From the NCBI GenBank assembly GCA_966095765.1, contig CBHTSZ010000004.1, positions 1 to 64,000 of the forward strand: a stretch of 64,000 bases of DNA, given 5' to 3'. Below are positions 46,293 to 55,200 of the stretch, one piece after another. The DNA comes from CBHTSZ01 sp966095765. GTDB lineage: Bacteria; Patescibacteriota; Saccharimonadia; Saccharimonadales; Saccharimonadaceae. Made by a program: the position numbers and the translations under genes. Each line of letters begins with the position of its first letter. Position 1 is the first letter of the stretch. The notes beneath the pieces are model-generated. The model worked only from the letters and a program-made list of their open reading frames with translations. It was not told where the DNA came from and did no database searches.

Positions 46293-47000
46293 ATGGGTAA
46301 ACGTCTGGGGATTACTGTCGGGCTCTTAGGTACAGCTTTTGTACTGCTGTTTGCGCAGCCGGCACTGGCGAACCGTTTTACGAGCCCGAGCTACACGATC
46401 GATATCAGCTCAACGGGGGACTCTCTCGCGGGAGCTATCGGTTCTCCAAACTACCAGCTCGTCAGCACCGGAGGTGAGTCTGTTGTTGGCAACGCGGCGA
46501 GCGGGAGTTACAAGCTCAGTCAGGGCTATACATCGCAACTCGAACAGTCGATCGAACTTTCCTTAAATCCGACGGCCATTAACCTGGGCAGTTTTACCCC
46601 CGGCACTTCTACTGCTGCGACCGTCACAGCCAGTATCGTTACCGATGCACCAGGCTATAACTTGAGCGTTAGCCAGGATCATAACCTCCAGAGCGGGGCG
46701 TATACGATCGCACCGGTGAGTGGTTCGATTGCCTCGCCAACGACCTGGGTCGAGGGAACGACAAAAGGGCTTGGTTTCACGCTCGTGAGTACGAACGCAA
46801 CAGCAATACCGGCTGCATGGAATTCGGGCAATGCGTATGCTGCCTTTCCGGGCTCGAGCACGACCTTTTACACGCGGACAGGATATAGCGGCGGAAATAC
46901 CGATACGCTTACCATGCGAGTCAAACTCGACGTCGCGTCTTCGCAAGAAGCGGCAAGCTATTCAAATACCGTTACCTGGGTGGGAACGACGACACCATGA
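46293..47000 (+). CDS. Secreted beta-rich surface protein, paralog 3
   Basis: 235 aa. The signal peptide ends ALA (about residue 27). The first part (SPSYTIDISSTGDSLAGAIG, SPNYQLVSTGGESVVGNAASG) differs from paralogs 1 and 2, but the C-terminal half (GYNLSVSQDHN, WVEGTTKGLGFTLV, YSNTVTWVGTTTP) has the same beta-strand plan. A TATAAT box ends 12 nt before the ATG. It overlaps the second DUF916-like gene by 4 nt, so a secreted/anchor pair is co-translated. Confidence 0.68.
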   Translation: MGKRLGITVGLLGTAFVLLFAQPALANRFTSPSYTIDISSTGDSLAGAIGSPNYQLVSTGGESVVGNAASGSYKLSQGYTSQLEQSIELSLNPTAINLGSFTPGTSTAATVTASIVTDAPGYNLSVSQDHNLQSGAYTIAPVSGSIASPTTWVEGTTKGLGFTLVSTNATAIPAAWNSGNAYAAFPGSSTTFYTRTGYSGGNTDTLTMRVKLDVASSQEAASYSNTVTWVGTTTP

Positions 47001-47863
47001 GGCTGAGTTTGCTCGGACTTGCACTAGCGTTCGCAGGAGCGTTCTTTGTGACGTCAGCGCCAGCGCATGCATCTGGCCTCAAGATAGCTCCACTTGAGTA
47101 CCGCACGACGCTAAAAAGCGGAGAAAAGCAGCGAGGATTTATCGACGTAAGCAACCCGAGCAAAGAGACGGTTCGTGTATCGGCCTCAACCCAAGCGTTC
47201 CGTCAAACCGATGACAACGGTAGTCTGGAATTCTTTGATGACGCACATGTGAGCGCGGGCATCCTGCTCGACCTCGATGAGTTTGACCTCGGCCCTCACG
47301 AAGCAGTCCGGATGTACTTCGTGCTCGATGGTACGCGGCTGCCGGCGGGCGATGTGTACGGCGCGATCTTTTTTACGACTGCACCCGCTCGGTACCGTGA
47401 GAGCGGTGTAGGGCAGTCGATACGGCTTGGGACGTTGCTGAGCATCACGAACGGCTCACCAGGCTCGAGAAAGGCCGAGATCACCAAGCTAAATGTACCT
47501 TTTTTGCAACTCGGCGATGTGATTCGAGGAGATTACCGCATCAAGAATACTGGCGATTCGCGTGCGAGCACCGGGTTTTACCCGAAAGTAAAGCTGAGCG
47601 CTCGACTATTTGGAGAGGAGCGGCAGAACAGAGCTAAGCTCGTCTTTGCCGGCCGAACGAGACAGAACGATTTTGAGTTGAAGACGCCACCGTTCGGTCT
47701 CTACCGAGTGACCGCAGGGTACGGCACGAGCAAGCAGTCGGCGTGGGTTTTTGTGGCTCATCCGATCGCTCTGATCGTCCTTGCGGTTGCCCTGGTGTTG
47801 GGCGGGCTGATTCTATCTCTACGACACCGCAAAAAGCGGTCATCTTCACGAGGCACTGAGTAG
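46997..47863 (+). CDS. DUF916-like membrane-anchored surface protein 2
   Basis: 288 aa. Signal peptide about 1-25 (ending AHA), then SGLKIAPLEYRTTLKSGEKQ and FIDVSNPSKETVRVSA, and DVYGAIFFTT at about 120, matching DUF916-like layout but with a weaker GG-H-GAIF block (PAGDVYGAIF). One C-terminal helix (about 252-274) and a basic RHRKKRSS tail. It is translationally coupled to the secreted protein upstream. Likely holds that protein at the cell surface. Confidence 0.75.
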   Translation: MRLSLLGLALAFAGAFFVTSAPAHASGLKIAPLEYRTTLKSGEKQRGFIDVSNPSKETVRVSASTQAFRQTDDNGSLEFFDDAHVSAGILLDLDEFDLGPHEAVRMYFVLDGTRLPAGDVYGAIFFTTAPARYRESGVGQSIRLGTLLSITNGSPGSRKAEITKLNVPFLQLGDVIRGDYRIKNTGDSRASTGFYPKVKLSARLFGEERQNRAKLVFAGRTRQNDFELKTPPFGLYRVTAGYGTSKQSAWVFVAHPIALIVLAVALVLGGLILSLRHRKKRSSSRGTE

Positions 47864-47956
47864 TTCATCGAGCTTGTGCTTTACCCCTTATCAGCGGTAT
47901 AATTTATGATGTACTGAGCGATGAGCGCACGGTAGGGAAACGGAGACAAACAACAG

Positions 47957-49300
47957 ATGAGAAGCAGCCAGCACATGCTTGGCTGGTATCCTCTCGCGAA
48001 AGGATATCGTATTGTTCTTGCACTCCTCGTGCTTTGTAGTGCGTTGTTTTTCGTGCTACATTCGACTCCTGCTTCTGCGCTTACGACCGTGCCGACCAAG
48101 ATGAACTTTCAGGGTCGTCTCACGAACTCTTCTGGCAACATCATGCCAAACGGCACCTATAACATGAAACTCCGCCTCTACACGGTCTCGAGTGGTGGCT
48201 CAGCGGTTTGGAGCGAAGACCGACTCGTTTCAGCTTCACAAGGTGTGACAGTGACAAACGGCCTCTTTGCAATCAAGCTCGGTGATGTCACAACATTGCC
48301 AGCCAGCTTGTTCGCGAGCGGAGCGCTTTATCTCGAAGTTGAGCTGCCAACACCCGCAACCGCTACGAGTTCAAGTCCATCGTGGACTGAAGGTGCAATG
48401 ACGCCGCGCAACCAGATAGCAACGTCAGCATACTCGTATAACTCAGAGACCCTCGATGGCCTCGACAGTGTTGCATTCGGCCAGCTCAGCCAGGGAAACA
48501 CCTGGACTGGCGCGAATGTGTTCAACGCTGACACGAGCATCATCAAGGCTGGCAGCGCATCCGCATTTACAGTCAGCTCCGCTGCAGGTGCTGAGTTGTT
48601 TAGTGTCGATACCTCCGCGAGCCGTGTTATTGTCGGTGATACTGTAGCTGATGGCACTGGCGTCGTGCTAGTGCTCGATACGAAGAATACCTCGGGAGAT
48701 CCGACGGGTGTCGACGGTGCGATGTATTACAACTCAAGCTCAAAGTCATTTCGCTGTTATAAAAACACTGCATGGAGAAATTGTCTGGGGAGTCTTGCAT
48801 ATGCTAATACGGCCGTGTCTAACTCGGTTGTCAACACGATCACTGAGACGAATTTTGACAAGAACTACACGATTCCAGCTGATGACTGTCAGCCAGGAAA
48901 GGTGTATAGGATAACTGCACGTGGTCTCTATGGTACGCAAAACTGGGGGATTAACCCCGCAAGCACTCTAACGATACGCGTAAAGATCGGCTCGACAGTA
49001 GTCGCTAGTACCGGTGCTATTAACCCTGGCGCAAACAGGGTTAATAGACAATGGACGCTTGATTTCAATATCACTTGTATTACTGCCGGCTCCAGCGGTT
49101 CGGTTGAGGGCCAAGGAATCTTTAGGTTGTTTACGGCTGCGGCTACTGAAGCAGAGAGTGAGGTTTCAAATACGGCTACGATTGGAGCTATAAACTTCAC
49201 TACTGCTCAAACGCTTCAGCTGAGTGCTGAGTGGAGTGCTGCTTACGCTAACTCTACAGTTACAATCAGGCAGCTTGTTATAGAAGAGCTTGGACCGTAG
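47957..49300 (+). CDS. Secreted or anchored tail-fibre-like surface protein
   Basis: 447 aa. A hydrophobic segment (about 14-36) ending ASA is a signal peptide or anchor. The body contains MNFQGRLTNSSGNIMPNGTY (about 48-67), a phage-tail/collar-like start, then LDGLDSVAFGQLSQGNTWTG and DGAMYYNSSSKSFRCYKNTAW (about 254-274). The last block recurs in the giant protein at 52272 (MLYFDTTTKQLL). The C-terminal ~170 aa form a beta-rich domain. A TATAAT box lies about 60 nt upstream. Probably an adhesin-like fibre. Confidence 0.65.
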   Translation: MRSSQHMLGWYPLAKGYRIVLALLVLCSALFFVLHSTPASALTTVPTKMNFQGRLTNSSGNIMPNGTYNMKLRLYTVSSGGSAVWSEDRLVSASQGVTVTNGLFAIKLGDVTTLPASLFASGALYLEVELPTPATATSSSPSWTEGAMTPRNQIATSAYSYNSETLDGLDSVAFGQLSQGNTWTGANVFNADTSIIKAGSASAFTVSSAAGAELFSVDTSASRVIVGDTVADGTGVVLVLDTKNTSGDPTGVDGAMYYNSSSKSFRCYKNTAWRNCLGSLAYANTAVSNSVVNTITETNFDKNYTIPADDCQPGKVYRITARGLYGTQNWGINPASTLTIRVKIGSTVVASTGAINPGANRVNRQWTLDFNITCITAGSSGSVEGQGIFRLFTAAATEAESEVSNTATIGAINFTTAQTLQLSAEWSAAYANSTVTIRQLVIEELGP

Positions 49301-49346
49301 CCAACTCCAAGTCTGATATCATACTGTAAATACGAGAGAGGATTTT

Positions 49347-49811
49347 ATGGAGCCACGGAACGGACGGACAGGACAACGGACAACGACGAGCAGGGCGGAC
49401 TCACGCGCAGCACAACGAAAGTCTAGCTGGGTATTTCCAACGATCGTGATCGGTCTTCTTGTCGTCGGCGCTGTCGTCTGGTATCTGCTGCACCGATCGA
49501 CGATGCCGCGGGCTGATCGCTACCAGGCGGTGTATGTTGAGACAGGGCAGGTGTATTTCGGCAAGCTAAAGAACATCGACGGACGTTACTTGCGCATCGA
49601 GGGTGCATACGTGGCTCGGGCACAGGACATACCGCCAAACGCGACAGAAGAGCAAAAGGCCACTCTGAACGCCAACGTGTCGCTCGCGAAGGTCTCTGAG
49701 CAAGTATATGGTCCCGAGGACGCGCTCGAGATCCGCGCTGACAAAGTGATTTTCTGGCAAGACCTTAAGACCGACAGTAAGGTCACAAAGGCGATCGAAG
49801 ACGCCCAGTAG
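49347..49811 (+). CDS. Single-pass membrane protein, unknown function
   Basis: 154 aa. A basic, R/T-rich cytoplasmic N-terminus (about 1-28) precedes one membrane helix (about 30-50). An external domain of about 100 aa follows (QAVYVETGQVYFGKLKNIDG, YLRIEGAYVARAQDI, YGPEDALEIRADKVIFW) that reads as a small beta-barrel-like domain. No named family recognised. Lies between the surface-protein cluster and mutM. Confidence 0.7.
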   Translation: MEPRNGRTGQRTTTSRADSRAAQRKSSWVFPTIVIGLLVVGAVVWYLLHRSTMPRADRYQAVYVETGQVYFGKLKNIDGRYLRIEGAYVARAQDIPPNATEEQKATLNANVSLAKVSEQVYGPEDALEIRADKVIFWQDLKTDSKVTKAIEDAQ

Positions 49812-49822
49812 CCTCCCCGCGG

Positions 49823-49828
49823 TATACT
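49823..49828 (+). promoter_or_regulatory. -10 element (TATACT) of mutM, leaderless
   Basis: TATACT ends 6 nt before the mutM ATG at 49835. Confidence 0.6.
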
Positions 49829-49834
49829 AGAGGT

Positions 49835-50704
49835 ATGCCAGAGTTACCAGAGGTTGAGACAGTCAGGCGAGGGCTCAGTGTGCTTGTTATCGGCAAGCGC
49901 ATCCAGTCTGTTACTCACGACACGCCCAAGAGTTTCCCGAACTCGCCATCTGAAGTCGAAACTTTTCTCATCGGCAGCACGATCACGGATATTCGTCGTC
50001 GTGCAAAGGTGCTGCTTATCGACCTTTCGAGCGAACATACGCTCGTCATACATCTCAAGATGACCGGACAGCTCGTTTATCGCGGCGAACAAGTCTTTGG
50101 TGCGGGCCATCCGAACGACAGTCTCATCGGAGAGCTCCCCGATAAAACAACCCGTGTCATCATCGAATTTACCGATGGAGGGTTCCTGTACTTTAACGAC
50201 CAGCGCAAGTTTGGCTGGGTGAAGCTCTATCCGACTATCGAGGTTCCGAACATTGATTTTATGCAGCGCGTTGGTCCCGAGCCCCTCGAGGACGAGCTGA
50301 CGCACCAGGTGTTTATAGAGCGCATCCGCAGGCGCAATGGTACGACAATAAAGGCCGCGCTGCTCGACCAAACCGTCGTCGCTGGTATCGGTAATATCTA
50401 CGCCGATGAAGTACTCTGGGGCGCTCGGATCCACCCGGCACGACGTATCCGTGATGTTGCTGATAAGGATCTTCGTACGCTGCTCGACGAGGTCCGCTAC
50501 GTCCTAAAACTGAGTATCGAAAAGGGCGGCAGTACCGACCGAAATTACGTAAATGCCGAAGGAAAACGGGGTAGTTACATAGATTTTGCGCGTGTGTTTC
50601 GTCGTGAGGGGCAGACCTGCCCGCGTCATCCGGATGTGATCATCGAAAAGTTGCGTGTTGCCGGACGCGGGACGCATATTTGCCCCGTCTGTCAGGTAGA
50701 ATAG
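49835..50704 (+). CDS. mutM: Formamidopyrimidine-DNA glycosylase
   Basis: 289 aa. Removes oxidised purines such as 8-oxoguanine from DNA and nicks the site by beta/delta elimination. PELPEVETVRRGL at residues 2-14 supplies the catalytic proline and glutamate; LKMTGQLVY (about 75) and the helix-two-turn-helix region (VAGIGNIYADEVLW at about 184-197) follow. The C-terminal zinc finger has CPRH where most have CxxC, then CPVC, so zinc is probably held by Cys-His-Cys-Cys. Leaderless; holA follows after 6 nt. Confidence 0.96.
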   Translation: MPELPEVETVRRGLSVLVIGKRIQSVTHDTPKSFPNSPSEVETFLIGSTITDIRRRAKVLLIDLSSEHTLVIHLKMTGQLVYRGEQVFGAGHPNDSLIGELPDKTTRVIIEFTDGGFLYFNDQRKFGWVKLYPTIEVPNIDFMQRVGPEPLEDELTHQVFIERIRRRNGTTIKAALLDQTVVAGIGNIYADEVLWGARIHPARRIRDVADKDLRTLLDEVRYVLKLSIEKGGSTDRNYVNAEGKRGSYIDFARVFRREGQTCPRHPDVIIEKLRVAGRGTHICPVCQVE

Positions 50705-50710
50705 AGGGAC

Positions 50711-51610
50711 ATGATCACGCTACTGACTGGACCAAATACGTTTGCGATCGCTGAGGTAATTCGCGAGCGAGTCGGTGCTTTTGACGGGGAAGTTGAAAAG
50801 CTCGATGCAAGTGAGCTTGAGCTGCGAAACCTACCCGATCTCTTTATGGGTGCGTCACTTTTTTCACCGAACCGACTCATCGTACTCAGGGGTGCATCGG
50901 CCAATAAAACGCTATGGTCGGAGTTAGAGCAGTGGATCGAGCGGGTGCCGAATGAGACAGAGATCCTGCTCGTTGATGCAAGTCCAGACAAGCGCACCAA
51001 GACCTACAAACTGCTCCAAAAATACGCCACGATCAAAGAGTTTGGCGACCTGAACGAAGCCGAACTGGCCTCGTGGCTCCAGGCTCACGCGCGAACGCTC
51101 GGCTTCGAAATCCAGCCGGACGTACTGCGATACCTGATCGCCTATGTTGGCCGGGATCAGTGGCGTCTCAGGAGCGAACTTGACAAGCTGTTGCTCGCCG
51201 AAAAACCGCTTACGAAAGAGTTGATTCAGGATATTGCTGAGCCGTATCCAGAAGCAACCGCGTTTGAGCTGCTCGATGGTGTGTTTTCAGGTTCTGATGC
51301 ACGAGTACATGAACTACTCGCTCTGCTGCGGGAAAGGGAGGATCCATACCAGTTCTTCGGGCTACTCAGTTCGCAGGTTTTGGCGCTCTTTGCGATCGCA
51401 GCTGGAGGTTCGCGCAGACCTGACGAAATTGCTCGTGACATGGGACTCCACCCGTTCGTTGTTCGCAAGCTCGGAAGCGTCGCAAACAAGCTCGGAAAAA
51501 AGAGTATCGAGCGGCTTATCGAACAGCTTGCATATGCCGATGAGCGCATCAAAACATCAGGTGTTGACCCCTGGAGACAGCTCGAAATCACGCTGCTCGC
51601 AAAACACTAA
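50711..51610 (+). CDS. holA: DNA polymerase III delta subunit
   Basis: 299 aa. The clamp-loader wrench subunit that opens the sliding clamp. The N-terminal AAA+-like domain begins LLTGPNTFAIAEVIRERV and has no functional Walker A, as usual for delta. PDLFMGASLFSPNRLIVLRGA and the lid (QWRLRSELDKLLL at about 158-170) are typical, and the C-terminal collar (PYQFFGLLSSQVLALFAIA, LIEQLAYADERIKTSG) is complete. Operon with mutM; terminator follows directly. Confidence 0.93.
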   Translation: MITLLTGPNTFAIAEVIRERVGAFDGEVEKLDASELELRNLPDLFMGASLFSPNRLIVLRGASANKTLWSELEQWIERVPNETEILLVDASPDKRTKTYKLLQKYATIKEFGDLNEAELASWLQAHARTLGFEIQPDVLRYLIAYVGRDQWRLRSELDKLLLAEKPLTKELIQDIAEPYPEATAFELLDGVFSGSDARVHELLALLREREDPYQFFGLLSSQVLALFAIAAGGSRRPDEIARDMGLHPFVVRKLGSVANKLGKKSIERLIEQLAYADERIKTSGVDPWRQLEITLLAKH

Positions 51611-51640
51611 AAAACACCGCCACTGGGCGGTGTTTTTTAG
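51610..51640. terminator. Bidirectional terminator between holA and rpsT
   Basis: AAAAAACACCGCC, ACTG loop, GGCGGTGTTTTTT. Confidence 0.9.
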
Positions 51641-51653
51641 TAAAGCGGGAAGG

Positions 51654-52034
51654 CTATTTCTTTGCAGCTGGTTTCTTAGCTGGAGCCTTTTTTGCAGCAG
51701 CTTTTGGAGCGGCTTTAGTAGCTGGTTTTGCAGCAGCAGTTTTCTTTGCAACTGGCTTTGCGGCGGCTTTCTTTGCGGTACCACCGGTCTTGACGCCAGC
51801 TTCTTTTGCAACGCGAGCGAGCTGGGCTTTGCGACGTGAAGCGGTGTTCTTTGGAAGCAGGTTTTTCTTGACCATAGTGTCGAGTTCAGACTGAGCTGCG
51901 CTCAACGTTTTTGCGTCGGGGTTTGCGAGGAAAGCCTTCACAGCGCCCTTGAGGTCGCGCTTTGCGGTGACGTTACGTGCACGGCGTTTCGCGGTTTGGC
52001 GCATGCGTTTGATAGCTGACTTGATAATTGGCAT
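51654..52034 (-). CDS. rpsT: 30S ribosomal protein S20 with Ala/Lys-rich tail
   Basis: 126 aa. The first ~85 residues are S20 (MPIIKSAIKRMRQTAKRRARN, then VKKNLLPKNTASRRKAQLAR), binding 16S rRNA in the body of the small subunit. The last ~42 residues are an added tail of repeated AAKP/AKKAPAKK units, like a histone-H1 or HU-tail composition. S20 is normally about 85-90 aa. SD site AAGGAGAA precedes the ATG; on the minus strand TTGCAA, a 17-nt spacer and TAATAT (about 52100-52130) form the promoter. Confidence 0.93.
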   Translation of the reverse strand: MPIIKSAIKRMRQTAKRRARNVTAKRDLKGAVKAFLANPDAKTLSAAQSELDTMVKKNLLPKNTASRRKAQLARVAKEAGVKTGGTAKKAAAKPVAKKTAAAKPATKAAPKAAAKKAPAKKPAAKK

Positions 52035-52203
52035 TAAAAATTCTCCTTTTGGATGGTTGTGTACACGAGGCGAGGGCGCTACGAGTGTATCTGCTGTTTA
52101 CAATTCACGCCAATATTAACAGATATAGACACTTCTTGCAACTGTCCGGGTGGGTTTGGCGGACAAGTGATCTCAAACAGGGGTGAGCTCTCTGTAAAAA
52201 TAA

Positions 52204-52232
52204 TTGTCTTTTTACCATAAACGCTATATACT
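52204..52232 (+). promoter_or_regulatory. Promoter of the giant fibre gene
   Basis: TTGTCT (52204-52209), 17-nt spacer, TATACT (52227-52232); transcription would start near 52239, 33 nt before the GTG. The rest of 52035-52203 holds the rpsT promoter on the minus strand and no ORF. Confidence 0.7.
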
Positions 52233-52271
52233 AATTTGTGAGGATTTATAGAGACAAAAAAGGCAATTAAC

Positions 52272-55200
52272 GTGGATGCAAACGACGCAGGATCCGTGTC
52301 CTCTAACGTAGGTACACAATCTCCACAAAATGGGGTATCTTCGTCACGCAACGTGATGGGGCTTTTTAAGCTCATCTTTGCGCACAAAGCGATAGCTATC
52401 ATCGCTGTTGTTTTGCTCATCATCATCGGTGCCGCGATCTTTGCTGGGCAGAAGCTCTACCAGGCTAACAAGGATGCATCGCCTGTTGCCTCACGCTTTG
52501 ATGATCAAAAGATTCCGCTCGGAAGCGCGGCGGGACCAGGTGCGTTGCAGCTTAACACCTCTCAGGCACTGAGCATCAACGGACAGTTGCGCGCAAACAA
52601 CACCTTGGTGTTGTCGCCGTCTACCCAGCCAAGCCGCGGTACGGCAGGGCAGCTGTACTACGACAGTACGGCAAACCAACTCCTCTACCACAACGGCCAG
52701 TCGTTTGTGGCTGTCGCCGATACTACCCGGGTTGATCAGCTCCAGACACAGCTACAAGGAACCGCATCTCAAGAGGAGGTGGCAAGCATCGCACAGCAAC
52801 TCCAGGCTATCCAGTCGGAACTGGGACAGATCCAGGTACCGGACAACATCGCTCAGCTCGATGGCGTGAACAACTTTAGTGCTCACAACACCTTTGCTGC
52901 TGGACTTACGGCAGCAAACCTCAGCGTTTCAGGGGCAACGGCACTCGGCTCGACCACTGCTTCATCGCTTATCCTGAGCAATCCTCTCGGGGTGACGAGC
53001 GGTGGCACCGGTCTCAGCTCACTACCGCTGAACGGGGTGCTGATCGGTCAGGGAACAAACCCGGTTGCTGTCGCAACGGCAAGCGGGGCCGGCCAGTGTC
53101 TCGTCTCAACCGCTGGTGCACCAACCTTCCAGCCGTGTCCAGGCGGGGGCGGTGGAGTCAACAGCCTCAACGGATTGAGCGGTGCACTAACGCTTGCGAA
53201 CGCCTCAGCGGCTGGTTCGACGATCGTCATCAACGATGCGACGACAGCCAGCAAGGGTATTGCGAGCTTTAACGCCGCAAACTTCACAGTGAGCGGTGGT
53301 GCGGTGAACACCATCCAGAACATCAGCACGACAGCGGCACCGCTCTTTAACGGACTAACCGTGACGAATAACCTCACCGCCGGTACGCTCACTGGTGACG
53401 GTACAAACGTCACGAACGTAAACGCTGCACAACTTGGCGGGCAGGTCGCAACCTTTTACCTCAACGCCAGCAACATCTCATCCGGAACCTTGAACGATGC
53501 ACGTTTGAGTGCGAACATTGCACAGTACAACGCACCAACGGCTAACTTTACCGGCAACCTCCAGCAGGGTGGCAACAGCGTCTGTACCACTGCCGGTAAC
53601 TGTGTTGGCACTGGTGGTGCGGTTGGTGGTAGTGGTACCGCAGGTACGATCGCTGTGTGGACGGGAAGTGGCTTTACGCTGACCGACTCACTCCTCAGCC
53701 AATCGGGCGGTACCATAACGGCAAATGGTGACCTGACTGTTTCGGGTGATGTGACGGCCACAAATCTCCAGGGTAACGGTGCTGGTGTCACGAACGTAAA
53801 CGCCGCACAGCTCAACGGCCAAACTGCAGCATACTACCTCAACGCGACGAATATCTCCGCTGGCACGCTTGCTGATGCACGGCTAAGCAGCAACGTCACG
53901 CTCCAAGGAAATGTCTTTAACGGTGCAGGGCAACTCGTACAGCTCAACGCCAGTTCGCAACTGCCCTCAGTGTCCGGAGCACTGCTGACCAGTCTCAATG
54001 CGAGTAATATCTCGTCCGGTACGCTCAGTGACGCTCGGCTTTCGAGTAACGTGGCGCTGCTAAGTAACGCCGTGAACTTTACCGGTGGAGCCTTGCAGTT
54101 TAACGGCAGCGATGTCTGTACGACTGCCGGCAACTGTGCCGGTGTCGGAGGGGGAGTGACGACGTCCGGTGGAACGCCCGGAACACTCGCAGTCTTTGAC
54201 GGTGCTGGCTTCAGCATCGTCGATTCGCTTGTAAGCCAATCAGGCACGACGGTCACCATCAGCGGTGACCTCGTCGCAACGAGCCTGGCGGGTGATGGTA
54301 CGGCTATCACGAACGTAAACGCCGCACAACTCAACGGACAGGGCGCTGCATACTACCTCAATGCAACGAACATTAACGCTGGAACCCTGAGCGATGCTCG
54401 CCTGAGTAGCAATGTTACTCTCCAAGGAAACACGTTCAACGGTGCTAACCAACTCGTACAGCTCGATGCGACGGGTGCACTGCCTGCGCTCGATGGATCA
54501 AACTTGCTTAACGTGAACGCAGCGCTCCTCGGTGGTCAAAACGGGGCTTACTACCTCGACCTTGCGAACGCTACTGGAACACTAAACGACGCCAGACTCT
54601 CAAACAACGTCGCACTCTTTGACGCAGCAACTGCCAACTTTACCGGCAACCTCCAGCAGGGTGGTAACGACGTTTGTACGACTGCTGGCAACTGTATCGG
54701 TTCTGGAGCAGTTGGTGGTAGTGGTACTCCAGGTACGATCGCCGTATGGGACGGTAGCGGCTTTACGCTAACTGATTCGTTGCTGAGCCAATCAGGCACG
54801 ACGGTGACAGTGAGTGGCGATTTGGTAGCAGATAACCTGCAGGGTAACGGTGCTGGCGTTACAAACGTGAACGCAGTTCAGCTTAACGGCCAAACCGCAG
54901 CCTACTATCTCAACGCAAGCAACGTGAATGCTGGAACGCTCGCTGATGCACGACTCAGTGCGAACGTCACACTCCAGGGCAATGTCTTTAACGGTGCAGG
55001 ACAGCTCGTTCAGCTCAACGCCAGTTCACAGTTGCCAGCTGTATCGGGTGCTCTGCTTACCGACCTCGACGCTGACCAGATCTCGGCAGGTACCCTCAGC
55101 GATGCTCGACTTTCGAGCAATGTTGCGCTCTACAACGCACCAACGGCTAACTTTACCGGTACCCTCCAGCAAGGTGGCAACAATGTCTGTACGACCGCAG

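Noticed and set aside
52079..52426. 115-codon minus-strand frame covering the start of the giant gene
   Set aside because: It crosses both divergent promoters and is antisense to the membrane-anchor coding region.
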